The notes under the pieces: generated by a model | Told to the model about the DNA's origin: nothing | Databases searched by the model: none | What the model saw: the letters and a program-made list of their open reading frames with translations, nothing else | Assembly (NCBI GenBank): GCA_947095535.1 | Contig: OX352772.1 | Coordinates: forward strand, 146,310,177-146,374,176 | Length of the DNA stretch: 64,000 bases | DNA from: Poecilobothrus nobilitatus | Taxonomy: Eukaryota; Arthropoda; Insecta; Diptera; Dolichopodidae | Reading direction: 5' to 3' | Made by a program: the position numbers and the translations under genes | In this document: piece by piece, positions 21,529 through 33,767 of the stretch | Layout of the letters: the number at the start of each line of letters is the position of its first letter | Position numbering within the stretch: position 1 is the first letter of the stretch

Positions 21529-23293
21529 TTGATTACTTTATTCGCAGTTTTTACTGGTAATCGGAATTACACTTTGACACATACATTTAATATTTTTTTT
21601 TCTATACTAACAGATAACAATACTAAAACTGAAGTTATTTACTTTATTACTACTTTAGGAACTATTTTCTTCAGCATGATTCTACTTTGTCTTCTTAATG
21701 TAATTGCATGTTCTTATATCGAAATTAATGAACTACAAAATGGGAACGGGTATATCCTCGTACAAGATTCTAAAATAAATATAATCTACAATTATACGAA
21801 AATAATGCATATTATCAACTTGGACCTGTACGAAGAAGCTATAAATAAAATCCAACAAAATGTGGAACATTTACAAAACAAAAATGAAATTTCTATTAAC
21901 ATATTGCATGATCTAAAGCATTTACAAGATGACTTTGACAGCATAATCCCACATCATATACAAAAAAGGGGTTTAATTAACGTTGTAGGTAATGGTCTAC
22001 GTTTTCTTACGGGTACAATGGATAATAATGACAGTGTAATAATGACAGAGACGAAATTCAAGAACATTTTAAAGTAATCGAAAAAAATAATAATGCACTA
22101 ATAACAAACGCGAATAAACAAATTTTTATTAATAAAAACTTATCAGATCATATAACTAATATAACTGACCACATCAATTCCTCACAAAAAAAAATATCAA
22201 ACGAAATTAGTATAATATAGAACGAATTGATTGGGATATTAAATTACTTAGAATAGAATTAGAAATAAAAGATAATATAAAATTACTTACAAAACAAATA
22301 TCCAATATTAAAGAAATAATATTATCTAGTAAATTAGAAATTTTATCAAAAAATATCTTCACAAATGAGGAAATTAATAATTTTAATATTACACTAGAAA
22401 AATTACCGTTTATAAAAAATACTGTAGCACTTAATTAAAACAAAATTGTATTTATTGTCTCAATACCTAATTTTACCACAGATCTATGTTACAAAACCGA
22501 TATTGTAAAAATTCCTAATAAAAATAAAAACTTAGAATTAAGTAATGAAATAGAAAAAATTATTATTTGTAAACAAAAAATTTTTAAATATCAAGAGAAA
22601 AAAGTAATTTTAGATTCAGAACTAATGTCATTTGATGACAAGTGTATAGCAAACCTACTAAATAAAGATGAAATGATTTGTATTGATCATAAGAATGATA
22701 CTAGTGACATAGAAATAATTAACAAAAATGTATTAATAACAAAAAACTTAAATGAAACATTTTTATTCAATAATTGTAATTCATAAAATGAAATTAAAAT
22801 TAGAGGTAACAACTTAATAAAATTTTCTAATTGTATAATTTCAATAAATAATTTTAAAATAAATGATACTGAACTTAAATATTATGTAAACAAAATTTTA
22901 CCGTACGTCGAACGTGAAATAAAGGTAAAGAAAATAGTAAATGAAATCGATCTGGAAACTTTACACGCGAGTCATATAAATAATACCAGACACATTGAAG
23001 AAATTAAATTTGATAATACACGGAAATGGTATACCAGTGTAATTACAGATTCGTTTATCTTTTTAATAATAATAGTATTCATTTTCATTGGAATTCGTTT
23101 GAAATCGCGATTCAAATTCACTGTACCAAAGGTAACCTTTAATTTAAATGATATCCGCCGGGAGTCGGATTCTAAGGAGGGAGGAGTTACATCCACACCA
23201 TCCCCTACTGATAAGACCATCACTATTGTATCAAACAATATTGTACAAAGGGATGGAATTACTCAACAGGGACAAAAAACTCCATTCCTCTAA
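21529..23293 (+). pseudogene. env: Errantivirus envelope (F-protein-like), broken
   Basis: The first open part (21529-22077) has a hydrophobic N-terminal stretch and a furin-type site, IQKRGLINVVGNGL, followed by a fusion-peptide-like segment; this is the arrangement of errantivirus envelopes related to baculovirus F proteins. Later parts are split by stops and phase changes near 22077, 22220, 22438 and 22785. The last frame (to 23293) holds a membrane-spanning stretch near 23045-23100, then a cytoplasmic tail that enters the 3' LTR. The protein would be a membrane fusion glycoprotein. No complete reading frame survives. Confidence 0.82.
23174..23184 (+). promoter_or_regulatory. Polypurine tract
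   Basis: AAGGAGGGAGG lies directly before the 3' LTR start (AGTTAC at 23185), the position for plus-strand DNA priming. It is in frame within the env tail. Confidence 0.85.
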
Positions 23294-23704
23294 AATAAAA
23301 ACATAATTTCATATTTTATTGTTGCACACTTTCATTTCAATTTTTTTTAAACTCACTTGAACCTAAGTGACCTATTTCACAATCGATGGTAAATAAGTAA
23401 ACGCATTTTTTTTAAACATGATTAATAAATTAGCTGATCGTACATTTCGTCATCATATGAGGTCAATACTCAATATGTACGAAATGAACTAAAAATTATT
23501 AAGCAATTATCGAAAAACGCTGACAATGCAAAATCAGCATTTTTCAACTGTAAAACATTTTTAGTATTAAGAAATTGATTGTATTGAAAAAATATTATTT
23601 TTAAGTAGTTCTTTTCTTGAAGCAAATAAATAAAGACGTTAAAATTAAAATCAACGTGTTTTATTTTAAAATTTAAAAAAAAACTAACTTGAACATATAT
23701 AATT
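23185..23704 (+). repeat. Errantivirus 3' LTR
   Basis: Begins AGTTACATCC, the usual errantivirus LTR start, and ends ATATATAATT. It matches the 5' LTR with about eight substitutions and carries an extra ~5 bases (TTTAT-type) near 23662. The env stop codon falls about 107 bases inside it. Confidence 0.93.
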
Positions 23705-23994
23705 ATATAATTATGCTTTAAGCTGACTAGATTATAAATAAAACAAAAAAAAAAAATAAATAAAAAAATAAAATAAAATAAAAAATACATATAAATCCAA
23801 TTTGAAAATTAAGATAAAGTAAATTCTTTCTTTAAATTTAACAATTTCCTTTATTATAATTAAATTTCTATATAATTAAAATTCGTTTTTCTCTTTTTGT
23901 TTATTTATCTATTTTTTCCTTTGTTTTTTTCAATTAACTTTTATGATTAAGTTTAATATTCATATCATAACATACCATAAAGGAACATATGTAT
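23705..23994. other. AT-rich flank of the errantivirus
   Basis: Contains an A-rich simple repeat (AAATAAAATAAAATAAA, about 23742-23785). It ends in a small inverted repeat AAGGAACA (23980-23987) / TGTTCCTT (24013-24020). No gene seen. Confidence 0.6.
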
Positions 23995-25805
23995 TCATAT
24001 CATATCATAAAATGTTCCTTTTCGAAGGCATTGGATTTTTGAATTTAGAGATTTATATTCACTAGATATTCTATTTAAATATCTATGATATAATTTTTTT
24101 AAGTTTTTTTGCATTTTTTTTTCCACTTTTATCATATTTAATATATTTTGAGGAAGATTGTCGTAGCTTCTAATATTTGGACAATATAAATGCGAATGAT
24201 TTTCTACTCCATAATTTATTACATCTACTAATTTTGTTATGTAGTTATCAATTTCTTCATTCGAAAAGTTTTTTGTTTTTGAAATGTTTAAATTAAGCGT
24301 GTAAAAAGTTTGCTCAATTTCACTCTTAAATTTAACCCAGTCCGTGTTTTTCAAGGATCTAATTTTTTGAGGCTCATTTAATTTAAGTTTGCAATTTCTA
24401 ATATCAATATCAAGCTTAACCACGAAATGGTCAAAAAATGAGGAAAATGTTTGACATTGATAATTTTTATTTATCTGATTTATAATCTATTATCAGATAC
24501 TGAAAACAAATCTAATATTGAACGACTTCCAAGAAAAGTTGTTTGAAATGGTGAAACTATAATAAAAGATTACTGGGTAGAATGATCTATCAACCATTTT
24601 TCTAGCAACACACCATTCCTATTTGTTAGTGTATCACCATATTTTATCATTCTTGCAATTAAATCTCTCCCAATTACAATAAAGCCAAAATTTTTTGCGA
24701 AATCATTAATCTTATTCATCGTATCATTAATAGTAATACAATCAGTTTGGGGTTTTATATATATTGAACCCACGAAAAATAATTTTTGTATATTATCAAG
24801 TCTAGTACCTTTCCTTGTGCTAAATTGATTGAAGTACGAAATTCTTTCGTGTCAATTTATGTTAAATCTATGTTATTTTTGAACAGTATAGCTGTTCCCT
24901 GTTCTACATCATTTCTTATAATTTTATAATCATCAAAACAACAACTATTTCTCCCAGTTAACCTAGTTTCAGTAAAAAACGCAAAATATGGTTTTTTGTC
25001 TTTAAGTACGTCCAAAAGGAACGTTCTTCTACTAATGCTTTTTATTGAGCGAACATTAAATGTAATTGCGGAAAAAACTTTATTTAAGTTCATTACTTGT
25101 TATTTTTATTAAAAATTGTATATAAGCTAACTGTTGCTCTTCTTTTGATTTTAAGTTTTTTATATATGACATTTATCTCTTTAACTAAATTAGTAAGATT
25201 CATGCCAAATAAGTCATTTGACATTGCGAACAATTAATTAAATGGATTTGGACGATCAACCCAATTACCATTTGTTATTAGATTTTGATTTGATTTCAGA
25301 AGTCTAGGAAAAGAATTACCGTCCAATTGAACTATAATTTGCTTCTTTTCGCTCTTTTACTTTTTTCCCATTGTTTTTATGTCTTTGAAGATATTCTTTG
25401 TAGTAGGACATCCCTATAATTCGCAAGGTGCTCCCTCCACAATTTGTACAGTTAGGTACGTCCTTTCCATTTGTCATTGGGCATTTGTATTGTAAATGTT
25501 TTAATAAACATTTTACGGATCTGTATTCTCTACCACAATTATTTGCCACATGATTAAACTGTTGGCAACGCATACATTGAATTGGACTGAATGACATCAA
25601 TCTCTCCCAAAGTATTCTTTGGTATAATAGTACCTTAGTGTTTAACAATTGCTGTATGTTTTAATTAAGTTCCATTTGGATTACAAACATTCCTAAATCT
25701 TTGTTATTTTTTTTAGAGTTAGGTGTTGAAAATTTATTAAATTTTAAAAATTTTATATCCGGAAATGCTGACACTAATTCATTTTTGAAGTCATTTTCAT
25801 CAAAA
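23995..25805 (-). pseudogene. Jockey-type LINE fragment a (ORF1 knuckles and endonuclease)
   Basis: Read 5' to 3' on the minus strand. ORF1 C-terminal part (25648-25316) has gag-like knuckles CMRCQQFNHVANNC and CTNCGG. The endonuclease starts near 25093 (FNVRSIKSISRRTFLLDVL, then FFTETRL with the catalytic Glu). 24773-24570 has the ITI-DTM...LIARM...GDTLTNRNGVLL block in which the usual GDLNAR is degraded to GRDLIAR. 24423-23995 corresponds to the basic region between endonuclease and RT. The RT is absent: the fragment is cut at about 23995. Several frame breaks. Confidence 0.8.
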
Positions 25806-27600
25806 CATATTTGCAGACTTGATTAAGTCAAAACTTAAGAGAAAAACAAGGGAAATAGTGGAAATAAGTAATCATATTAAAACATATGAAATAAAAGACG
25901 TCCTTATCAAAAATTTTAGTGATGGGCAAGTCTGTAAGAACTTTTTAACCAAATTGCCGATATCAATTTTAGAACAGTTTCCGTTAATTTCTACAACGAA
26001 ATCAGAAAAACCGTAAGAAGATTAAGTATAAGTGTTAGCCTAAAAGTTCGACCAAATGTTGTCAAATAAACTATTAGTAATAAGAAAAACTCAAAATGCC
26101 CAAACCAATGCGGTTGATTCTATGTTGTCCAAACCAATGCCGTGATCCTAAAATACTTGAATCCACTATAGACATTTTACATGAAGCAGGTTACGCGTAT
26201 CTTAATTTCAATAATTTTAATGGCCAAAAAGTATTTAATCCTAAAAATAAAAAACTTTTCAGATGACTTAGCCACCAAAAACAATTACAATAACAACAGT
26301 ATTAATAATAATTCTAACAACTTATAACAACAAAAATCCCAAAAGCCAATATTAAATATTATGGCAATAATTCAGAGTTCCATAATAACAAATTAAATAG
26401 GAATAACTTCAATAGGAACAACTTCAACAGAAACAACCAAATAATAACATTAACATCTTATTGAAGTTGTTATAATAAGAACAATGAAAATAATAATAAG
26501 AACCACCAATGGAAATCTTCTCAAAATCTTAATTCAAGCTATTGTAATCCAAATAATACTAACAACCACCCATAAAATAACGGTAATTTTAAAAGTAATT
26601 ACAACCGAAGTAATCAAGTCTCTCAACCTGAACCAATGGAAATAAACATTAAAGAAACTCAGGAAACAAAACAAAATCACCAACGAACTTTTTTTTGCCA
26701 AAAATGCTAATGCCAACAGCCACGAATGCCAATTACCATATATCTTAGTCAGTGGAAATATCCGACCACTCAAGTTTATGATAGGTACAAGAGCAACTCA
26801 CTCTATTGTAAATCCCAACCTCATTCAATGTATTAAACAGAACTTCAAAATCCCTTTACTATTAAAAGTATAAATTAAAATGTAAACATAACTAATAAAG
26901 CCGTTGTACCTGTTCTTATAGAATTAGGAGACAAAGAAGGAAAGTTAAAATGTATGTCTTTCCTTTTCATAACAATTATGACGGACAACTAGGCAATAAT
27001 AATATCCTAATGTCGTCAAAAATAAAACCGACTTAGATCAACAAATTTTAACAACAATTTATATTGAGATCGAAGTACATTTTTGTAATAAAAATAAAGA
27101 AATACAATACAATACAACACAACACAACAACACAATACAATACAATTACTCAGAAAGACGAATACGAATTAACTGCACCAGTAAGCCAAGAAGGTTCAAG
27201 AAGGAATATTCGAAGTACAAAACTACAGCGATATTACAAGAGTAAGCCAAAATAACGGAGTTAATAAATCTATTCACCATTACAAACTGTAGTCATCAGC
27301 CGTCGTAACTTTAATATTATTTCTGACAGAAATAATCATTTTAATGTTTTAAGCGAAATTGATTGAGCGTAATGAACATTTAACTTACTTTAAAAAAATG
27401 CATTTTTCAATAATTATAAAACGATATTCTCACCTAAATTTAACTTATCTTTCACAAACGTCATCAAACATCGTACTCGTACTATTACGACATTCCAATA
27501 CTTACTAAGTCTTATAAATATCCTCAATTTCATAAAGAGTAGATACAAAAGCAAATTAACGAGATGCTGGACAAAGGCATTATAATTTCCATTAGGAAAA
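25806..27600 (+). pseudogene. Errantivirus-like gag, protease and RT start (unit A)
   Basis: Gag pieces: ADLIKSKLKRKTREIVEISN and KDVLIKNFSDGQ at 25806-26016, then the Asn-rich tail to about 26660. These parallel the gag at 17822 (MLLDRVKSKLINKAR). A protease remnant near 26755-26815 reads LKFMIGTRATHSIVNP, with the DTG triad spoiled. Later fragments (27064-27595) resemble the segment before RT (KYPQFHKE-like, then EMLDKGIII). The RT body is missing. Numerous stops. Its family is close to, but distinct from, the errantivirus at 15205. Confidence 0.72.
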
Positions 27601-28220
27601 TATTATAATATAAATATCAGGAAATAAACAACTTAAGTTAAGGTCTATTCTGAATTTCAAACCGAACGCTGAAGTTCCGTGATTAAATTAATTTTGAATC
27701 GTTTAAATTAAATTTAATTGAATTAAAATTAAAACTAAAATTAAAATTAGTTAAATTATTGTATTATACAAATAATTAAAATTTAAATACATAATTGTAT
27801 TTAATTTTCATATAGATTTTCATATTGCTTTTTTTTATGTTCTGGTAAAATCGAATCTAAAACTCATAACATTTCTTTTACTCTTTTCAGTTTAAAGAAC
27901 TTCCAGTCGAAGATGCTCTGCATTTCTTGTGCTATAATTATCAATTGAGGTATTTGTTTGTAATCTACTGGGCATTTGTTTGTAATCTGTTTGAGGCATT
28001 TGTTTGTAATCTACTTTGTAATCTATTGCTTTTGATTAAGTTATTAAATAATTTGTAATTCAGTTTTCCGAATATATTATTTTTTCGACAGCGGGTTATT
28101 TGTAATCGGAACATAAAATTTTGTTGAAACATAAGGTAATCTGTATAAGATTTTCGTGGATTTGTTATTAAGTAACTGAGTTTTTCTCCAAATTGTAATT
28201 AAATACCTATTTTAGACTAG
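27601..28220. other. AT-rich spacer with short tandem repeat
   Basis: Unit C lacks this segment. 27680-27760 is a TTAAATTAAAATTAAAAC-type simple sequence. At 27950-28010 the motif GGCATTTGTTTGTAATCT occurs three times. An inverted pair AGACTAGGTA/TAACCTAGTCT lies at about 28214-28266. No gene seen. Confidence 0.6.
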
Positions 28221-30480
28221 GTATGAGAGTAAAATACTATAATTTTACTTCGTGTTAACCTAGTCTATGACACCTTCTAATTGCACCAATTATAGACATT
28301 GTTGGCTTTTTTAATTTTTCGATGTGTATTTTCCAAGTCAGATTTTCATCAATTTGTAAGCTTAAATATTTTGCTGATTTTACTCTTTTTATTGGTTGTT
28401 GATTGATGTTGATTTATAAATTAATATTTTCTTAATTGAATAATATAAACTCAGTTTTAGCGATGTTAATCGTTAATCTGCTATATTTTAACCACTCGCT
28501 GACTTAATGTAAGTCACTATGAATCTTTTCTTCACGTTGAATAGTGCTTTTACTTTTATATAAAATTATTGTATCATCGGCAAACATTGAGTACTGTCAT
28601 GTTAGCCCAATTTGGTTGAAACTATTTACATAAGCTAAGGAAAGAATTGGAACAAGAACTGTGGCATGAGGAACTACAATAGTTAAACTTTTTTCAATTT
28701 TTCTAATACCCATATTTTAAAGACTTTTTAGTCGTATATCATGATTCATGGTGTCAAATGCTTTTTTAAATCTAAAAGGATAGCGACTGTGTAATTATTC
28801 TTTTCTAATGCCATGTTTATAAAATTAACAATTCCTAGCGCAGCTGATTCTGTATTGCTTCCATTTGTAAAACCAAATTGGTGGTCATCAATTAGATTTG
28901 AATTAGAAAGTAAGGTAATAAAACGATGTTTGATAACTTTTTCAATGATTTTAGATACACAATTAGTTAAAGATATTGTTATATAATTCTTACAATCTGT
29001 ATTCTTTCCAGATTTATAAATCGGAATGAAAATATATTTTTTAGTCACATCTGGAAATTCCCCGGTAGATAAAATTTCATTTGTTATACCAGCAAGTTTG
29101 TTTGATTTTAAATGTTCCATCCGGCGATGAATTCGTTCTGAATGTGTTTATTGTTTGCATTATTTCAGTACTATTTGTTGAGATAAGGAAGATTGAATTC
29201 CAATTTGTAAGATCATCTGAACTTATTTTAACATTTAATTGGTTGATAAAATTTTTATCTAAAGTGCTACCAATTGTAGTAAAATGATTGTTTAAAATGT
29301 TTACTGCTTCTAAATCAGATTTAGAAATATCACCATTGTTAAATAAAATTTAAGTTTGTCCTTGGAACTATTCAATTTAAGGACTCATTGATAACTTGCC
29401 ACATCTGTTGGGGATTTGTAGGTCCACCAATTTCGTTATTAACAAGAAGTTCCTTTGCTTTTTTAATAATTTTTGAGTAAAATTTTTGTATTATTTTCTA
29501 GATCAAGGTTGTTTTTGTTTTTGTCAATTTACGAACTTTAGCATAAAGTTTTTTTTTATTATACTGAGTATGAAAGGGGTGATCCAAAGGTTTTGTTTTC
29601 TTCTTCTAACTGTGATTGTTGATGATGCTAATGATTTCCTTTAATTATTCGGTGAGTTCACTTTAAGTGCGACTAAGTTCTGGAACATGGCCTAATTTAT
29701 TTTTACAATATTTGCTCGTGTCATTGGTTTAAGAATAATATCACATTTTTCAATAATAATATTCAATATTTTGGGGTCAATAATAGGATTATCAAATGAT
29801 TTAATCAGCGCCTATAAAGTTTTAGAGTTGAAAATAACATGATCGACAGTGCTTTCATCGATGCAATCGGAATGACAGTTTTAGTTTACCGTTTGCTGAT
29901 TAATTCCGCTTATAATGGTGTTATTTCATTTATTAAAATTATGTGATTCAATTATGTTTTTAAAAGCAGTTGTTAAATCATTAATTAAGCGCAAATCAAT
30001 GTTAGTATGCCCTACTATAATACAGTTTTATTAAACTTTTTAAGAAGGATACCAAGAGAATTGACGTAATCATTTTTATCATATTCAGGTGCGTTCTACA
30101 TGGTAATAATTCTTAAGTTAGGCTGACAATTAATTAATACTATCAAATAGGATTAAATTGAATATTTATTGATTCGGGTAAAGAAAGAGTAGAAAAAGTA
30201 ATTGTATCGTTTGTATATATCGTATTGCTGACTCTTCTTTTATTATCTTTACAAGAATGTATGGCAACATACTCAAAAATTTGCGGACGACATTTAAAAC
30301 AACAATACCTAACAATACCTCGGGAATTTAAAACAACTATATCTGGAGCGTGCAATTTATGAAATAAAATTAGATCATCTAGTTTATTTCTCATACTTAT
30401 AATATTTACACACAGAATTTTTATTGACTTATTTTTATTAAAACTACTATTGGTGTCTGTCATTTTGAATGGGGTTCAAG
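28221..30480 (-). pseudogene. CR1-like LINE (endonuclease and RT), unit A
   Basis: On the minus strand the endonuclease starts at 30463 (KSIKILCVNIISMRNKLDDL, then HAPDIVVL; the catalytic ET pair is replaced after a short deletion). RT is best seen at 29120-28746: FPDVTKKYIFIPIYKSGKNTD, ITISLTNCVSKIIEKV, and DDHQFGFTNGSNTESA, which are RT blocks 1 to 3. Toward the 3' end the active-site box reads FADDT near 28590 and the thumb has NIAKTEFILF. Between 29300 and 30140 the frame is too broken to read well. The same LINE, with shared breaks, lies in unit C. Confidence 0.8.
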
Positions 30481-31600
30481 CATTTGTTTCAAATTTCTCT
30501 CGTTCTTTCAAGATAGTTTCTAATTTGTTATCAATATGTCTTCTGTATGAAATGGAATATTCCTTAACATCATCCATTTCCAATGCTTTCGCGATATTTA
30601 TAATATATTTTAGAAAGTTCTTGATAGTTTGTTGGTAAATCTTGATTTATTAACACTTTTAGATTATATTGCTGAATATAACGATAATTTAATTATATTA
30701 ATCCTAATTTTGTATTTTTTTAGTGAAGGTAGGTTAGTGAAGATGTTAAATATCCAAGAATTAAATCTATAAGGTATCCAAAAACTGGGACCAAAACTTC
30801 AAATGTTACTATTTTATGTAGTTAATTTATCGGATTTAAAAATATATACATTTCCTCAAAAGTTAAATTTATCAATAGATGAAAAAAATGGAACATCTGT
30901 AAGAGCTATAGCTTGGCTTAATCCAACAGATTTATCGGTAACAGTAGCAATAAGAAAATAAACAAAAGTAATTACAAAGTTCATACCAAAGTTACTGTCA
31001 GCGATGATATAATATACATTTATTTCTTGATGGTAATACATCTTGATTTATCAAGACTGGTTTTTTGGTAATACATCTTGATTTATCAAGACTTTTAGAT
31101 TAGTTTGTATCAAGTCATCATAACATATATCTTTATTATCATAAAAAATATGATAAAAATAGCCTGACGTTAAAGTATACTCTGTAGTCTCTTAAAAGCA
31201 CGAGAACATAAATGGTGTCACCTTCTCTAATGCTTTTGTTATCGATATTATCGATTTTAGTTTTACTATCGATGGATAAATTGGATCAAAAATAAATTTG
31301 GTTGCAGAATTATTATTAATTATTATTATAACCGAATTTGAATAGTTTAGTAGTATATAAGCTATGGGTGTTCTGAACCAAATTTCACATGTACTTTATA
31401 AGGTGTAAAAACACTGTTTTAGTGTTGCCGTTGTAGTGAAATTTTAAAAGTGGGATAATGTTAATGTTGATCATGCTATAATACATAGAAAATAAAAAAA
31501 CAAGAATAACGAAAACAAAAAACAAGAATGAGAACAGAGTATCTATATAAATATTCAACTAAAGAGAAATAATAAAAAATTTTGTGTATATTAATTGTTT
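30481..31600. other. Unassigned spacer with CTTGATTTATCAAG palindromes (unit A)
   Basis: Contains three related copies of TGGTAA(TACA)TCTTGATTTAT: at about 30632, 31032 and 31068. The last two form the 14-base palindrome CTTGATTTATCAAG with two mismatched central bases. The ~400 bases between the first and second copies could be an insertion flanked by duplicated sequence. No coding frame is supported. Confidence 0.5.
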
Positions 31601-31881
31601 TGTTATAATATATCATCGAAAAATAATTATAATAAAAATATCGGTTTATATCAAAATCCTATTTATTTTATTCTTAATAAAAACAAACTAGGTAAACTAG
31701 GAAACAACTCTCTTTAATGACAACTACAGACTGTACGTATTCAATATGTACTATAAATATTACATCATGTGTAACTGTAATAAATAAAACATGTGATAAT
31801 ATATTATACATATTGAGACTGGTATGCTGTATTTGTATATTTATATTATACGTTCATAATGTAATATTTATGATTACAACA
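31601..31881 (-). repeat. 3' LTR of mag-like gypsy element (unit A)
   Basis: On the minus strand it begins TGTTGTAATC and ends TTATAACA (281 bp), with AATAAAATAAATAGG as polyadenylation region. A purine-rich tract (AAAAAAAAGGAAAA) lies directly before it, at plus coordinates about 31882-31900. The identical-length copy in unit C is at 48263-48543. No 5' partner remains. Confidence 0.65.
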
Positions 31882-31937
31882 TTTTCCTTTTTTTTTGTTT
31901 TTTTTTAATTTGTTTTTGCAAATATCAAATATTTCTA

Positions 31938-32080
31938 ATTTACCAAATTCAAAAATTTGAAACTAATACATATTCTTTAAAATCACATTTATAATCAAAT
32001 TATTATAATTTAGCAAATCAAAAATTTAAACTGATACATATATTCTTTAAATAGAATTTATAATCAAATTATTATAATTT
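31938..32080. repeat. Tandem duplication, ~70-bp unit
   Basis: Two copies of a unit containing ACTAATACATATTCTTTAAA and ATAATCAAATTATTATAATTT, in the 3' untranslated part of the mag-like element. Unit C has the same duplication at about 48600-48740, so it predates the macro-duplication. Confidence 0.75.
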
Positions 32081-32094
32081 TTAATTTTTTTTTT

Positions 32095-33745
32095 TTAATT
32101 AAGAGGATTAAACCTTTTTGTTTGTTTTAAAATTCTACCAAATCTTGACATTAAGGCTGGTTGTGGTGTGTTGCTTGATTCCGGTGAGCTAGGCGCATTT
32201 TCAGAATTAACTGACGAATAACAATCTGGACTAGAAGGGTTCGTAATTGAAGAATCGTTTTGATTTATTTGAGTGTGAGTATTGATTAAATTTATATTTC
32301 GTCGGTACAAATTGCCATATTCATCAAATACCATATATGATCTTGGATATTGTAATTTCTCCCGTATTGTCCCTTGTGACCATTTTGAATTATAGTTCTT
32401 TTTGAAATACACTTTTTCTCCCTCGTTTAAAGCTCGTTGTTTTTTTTGAGCCCTTGTTATAATTTTTTATTGTTCGTTGTTGATATTTGTCTAAATTTTT
32501 CTTTCCAGCTTCATAGTCAATAGCTTTAGGATTTAAATTTTGTTGTAATGTCGGAATTTTTGTTCGTAAGTTTCTTGGCATAAGCAATTGTGATGGAGAA
32601 TTGGGATTACCCTTCGGTGTAGTGCGGTAATGCAACAAAGCTATGTATGGGTCAGTATTAGAATCAGCACACCTTACTAATAACGATTTTACTGTTCCTA
32701 CAGTTTTTTCTGCCAAGCCATTAGACTTTGGATGATATGGATTTGAAGTAATATTATGTATATTCCATTCATCACAAAAGTTTTTAAATTCTTTTGAATT
32801 ATATGGCGGACCGTTGTCAGAATTTATTTGTTGATTATTACATGATGAGCGAATATAGGTTTTAAATGTGTAGTAATCTTGAAACTATTATAATTAGAAG
32901 TTATTTGTGCTATTTCTATGTATTTTGAATAGTAATCTACTACAAGAAGGTAGACCTCTTTTTTTAATTCAAAAAAATCCATTCCAACTTTATACCACGG
33001 AATATTTGGAATGTCATATAATATTAAAGGTTCCTTTGGATTATTAGGTTTATTTTTCATACAACTTTCACAATTTGTAACAATATTGTATCATTATTAA
33101 TTTTTGCACAATAAACTACTACTCTAGCTAAATTTTTACATCTTTAAAATTTCCTTACGCGTACTCGTAGGAATTACAATACTAGAACCTTTTAAAAGTA
33201 AATTTTCTATACAATTAAGTTCATCTCTTATTGAATAATATGGCATAGCTGCCGACGGAATTTTATTTTTAGAATTAGGCCAACCATCTTGACAATATTC
33301 CATTACTTTTTTCAAAGTATCATCATTATTAGTGAGTACTTTAATGATTTCTAATTTTTGATCAGAAACTGGCAAATTAGAAATTAAGAGATTTACTTAT
33401 AGACTAATATCTTCATCAATGTCTGTAAGAGCAAATGTTGGTAGTGGAGATCTAGAAAGCGTGTCAGGAATGTACATTAATTTTCCAGGAACATATGAGA
33501 CTGAAATATCATACGCCTGTAATCGAAGCATAATTCTTTGCAAACGAGCTGGAATTTTATATAAAGGTTTATTGAAAATTGACATAAGTGGTTTGTGATC
33601 TGTTTCCACTTTCACTTTTTAACAATAAATGTATCTATGAAATCTTCGAATGTTGAGAATGTCAATAGCTCTTTTTCAATTTGAGCGTAATTTTGTTCTG
33701 TATTAGTTTAAGTAGCAGACGCAAAAGCAGTAGGATTTTTCTCGT
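32095..33745 (-). pseudogene. pol: Mag-like gypsy pol: RNase H end, integrase, C-terminus (unit A)
   Basis: 33615-33397 is the RNase H end (ETDHKPLMSIFNKPLYKIPA, then YVPGKLMYIPDTLSRSPL). 33375-33136 is the linker and zinc region. 33060-32824 starts the integrase core (PWYKVGMDFFELKKEVYLLV, VDYYSKYIE). 32716-32390 holds its end with AEKTVGTVKSLL (catalytic Glu) and YRTTPKGNPNSPSQLL. 32412-32095 is the post-integrase tail. P-A-R-L-Q-R and the Y-R-T-T-P blocks are typical of the mag clade. Upstream the gene is cut at about 33750, where Jockey-type LINE sequence begins. Confidence 0.85.
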
Positions 33746-33767
33746 GAAATTATTTGAAATTATTCGT

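Larger units (their letters stand above)
15205..23704 (+). mobile_element. Errantivirus (17.6/297-like gypsy) with both LTRs, defective
   Basis: An 8.5-kb LTR retrotransposon: LTR, tRNA-Ser primer site, long leader, gag, pol (protease, RT, integrase), env, polypurine tract, LTR. The order, the tRNA-Ser primer, the -1 gag-pol phase relation and a third ORF of F-protein type place it among insect errantiviruses. I count about eight substitutions and one ~5-base indel between the LTRs, so insertion was fairly recent. Nevertheless gag, pol and env all carry stops, RNase H is deleted, and the RT active site is altered. Confidence 0.93.
25806..33750 (+). repeat. Macro-duplication unit A
   Basis: This ~7.9-kb block is colinear with 43400-50430 (unit C), in the same orientation: errantivirus-like gag/protease/RT start, CR1-like LINE, an unassigned spacer, mag-like gypsy. 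Near-identical stretches are interrupted by small indels and one ~0.9-kb difference. Encoded fragments such as the 105-residue pol tail (32095-32412 versus 48756-49073) differ by one residue. At both ends unit A joins Jockey-type LINE sequence. Confidence 0.93.

Noticed and set aside
23980..24020. AAGGAACA/TGTTCCTT inverted repeat as a terminator or regulatory hairpin
   Set aside because: Eight-base stem with a 25-base AT loop in a eukaryotic transposon flank; too weak to assign a role.
27064..27255. 63-codon ORF with YNTIQHNTTTQYNTI (also 44652)
   Set aside because: The repeat-like part is a local CAATA/CAACA simple sequence inside a broken errantivirus-like pol.
31717..31908. 63-codon Cys-rich hydrophobic ORF (also at 48379)
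   Set aside because: It lies within the mag-like LTR and polypurine tract on the opposite strand; conservation between units A and C is explained by the macro-duplication.
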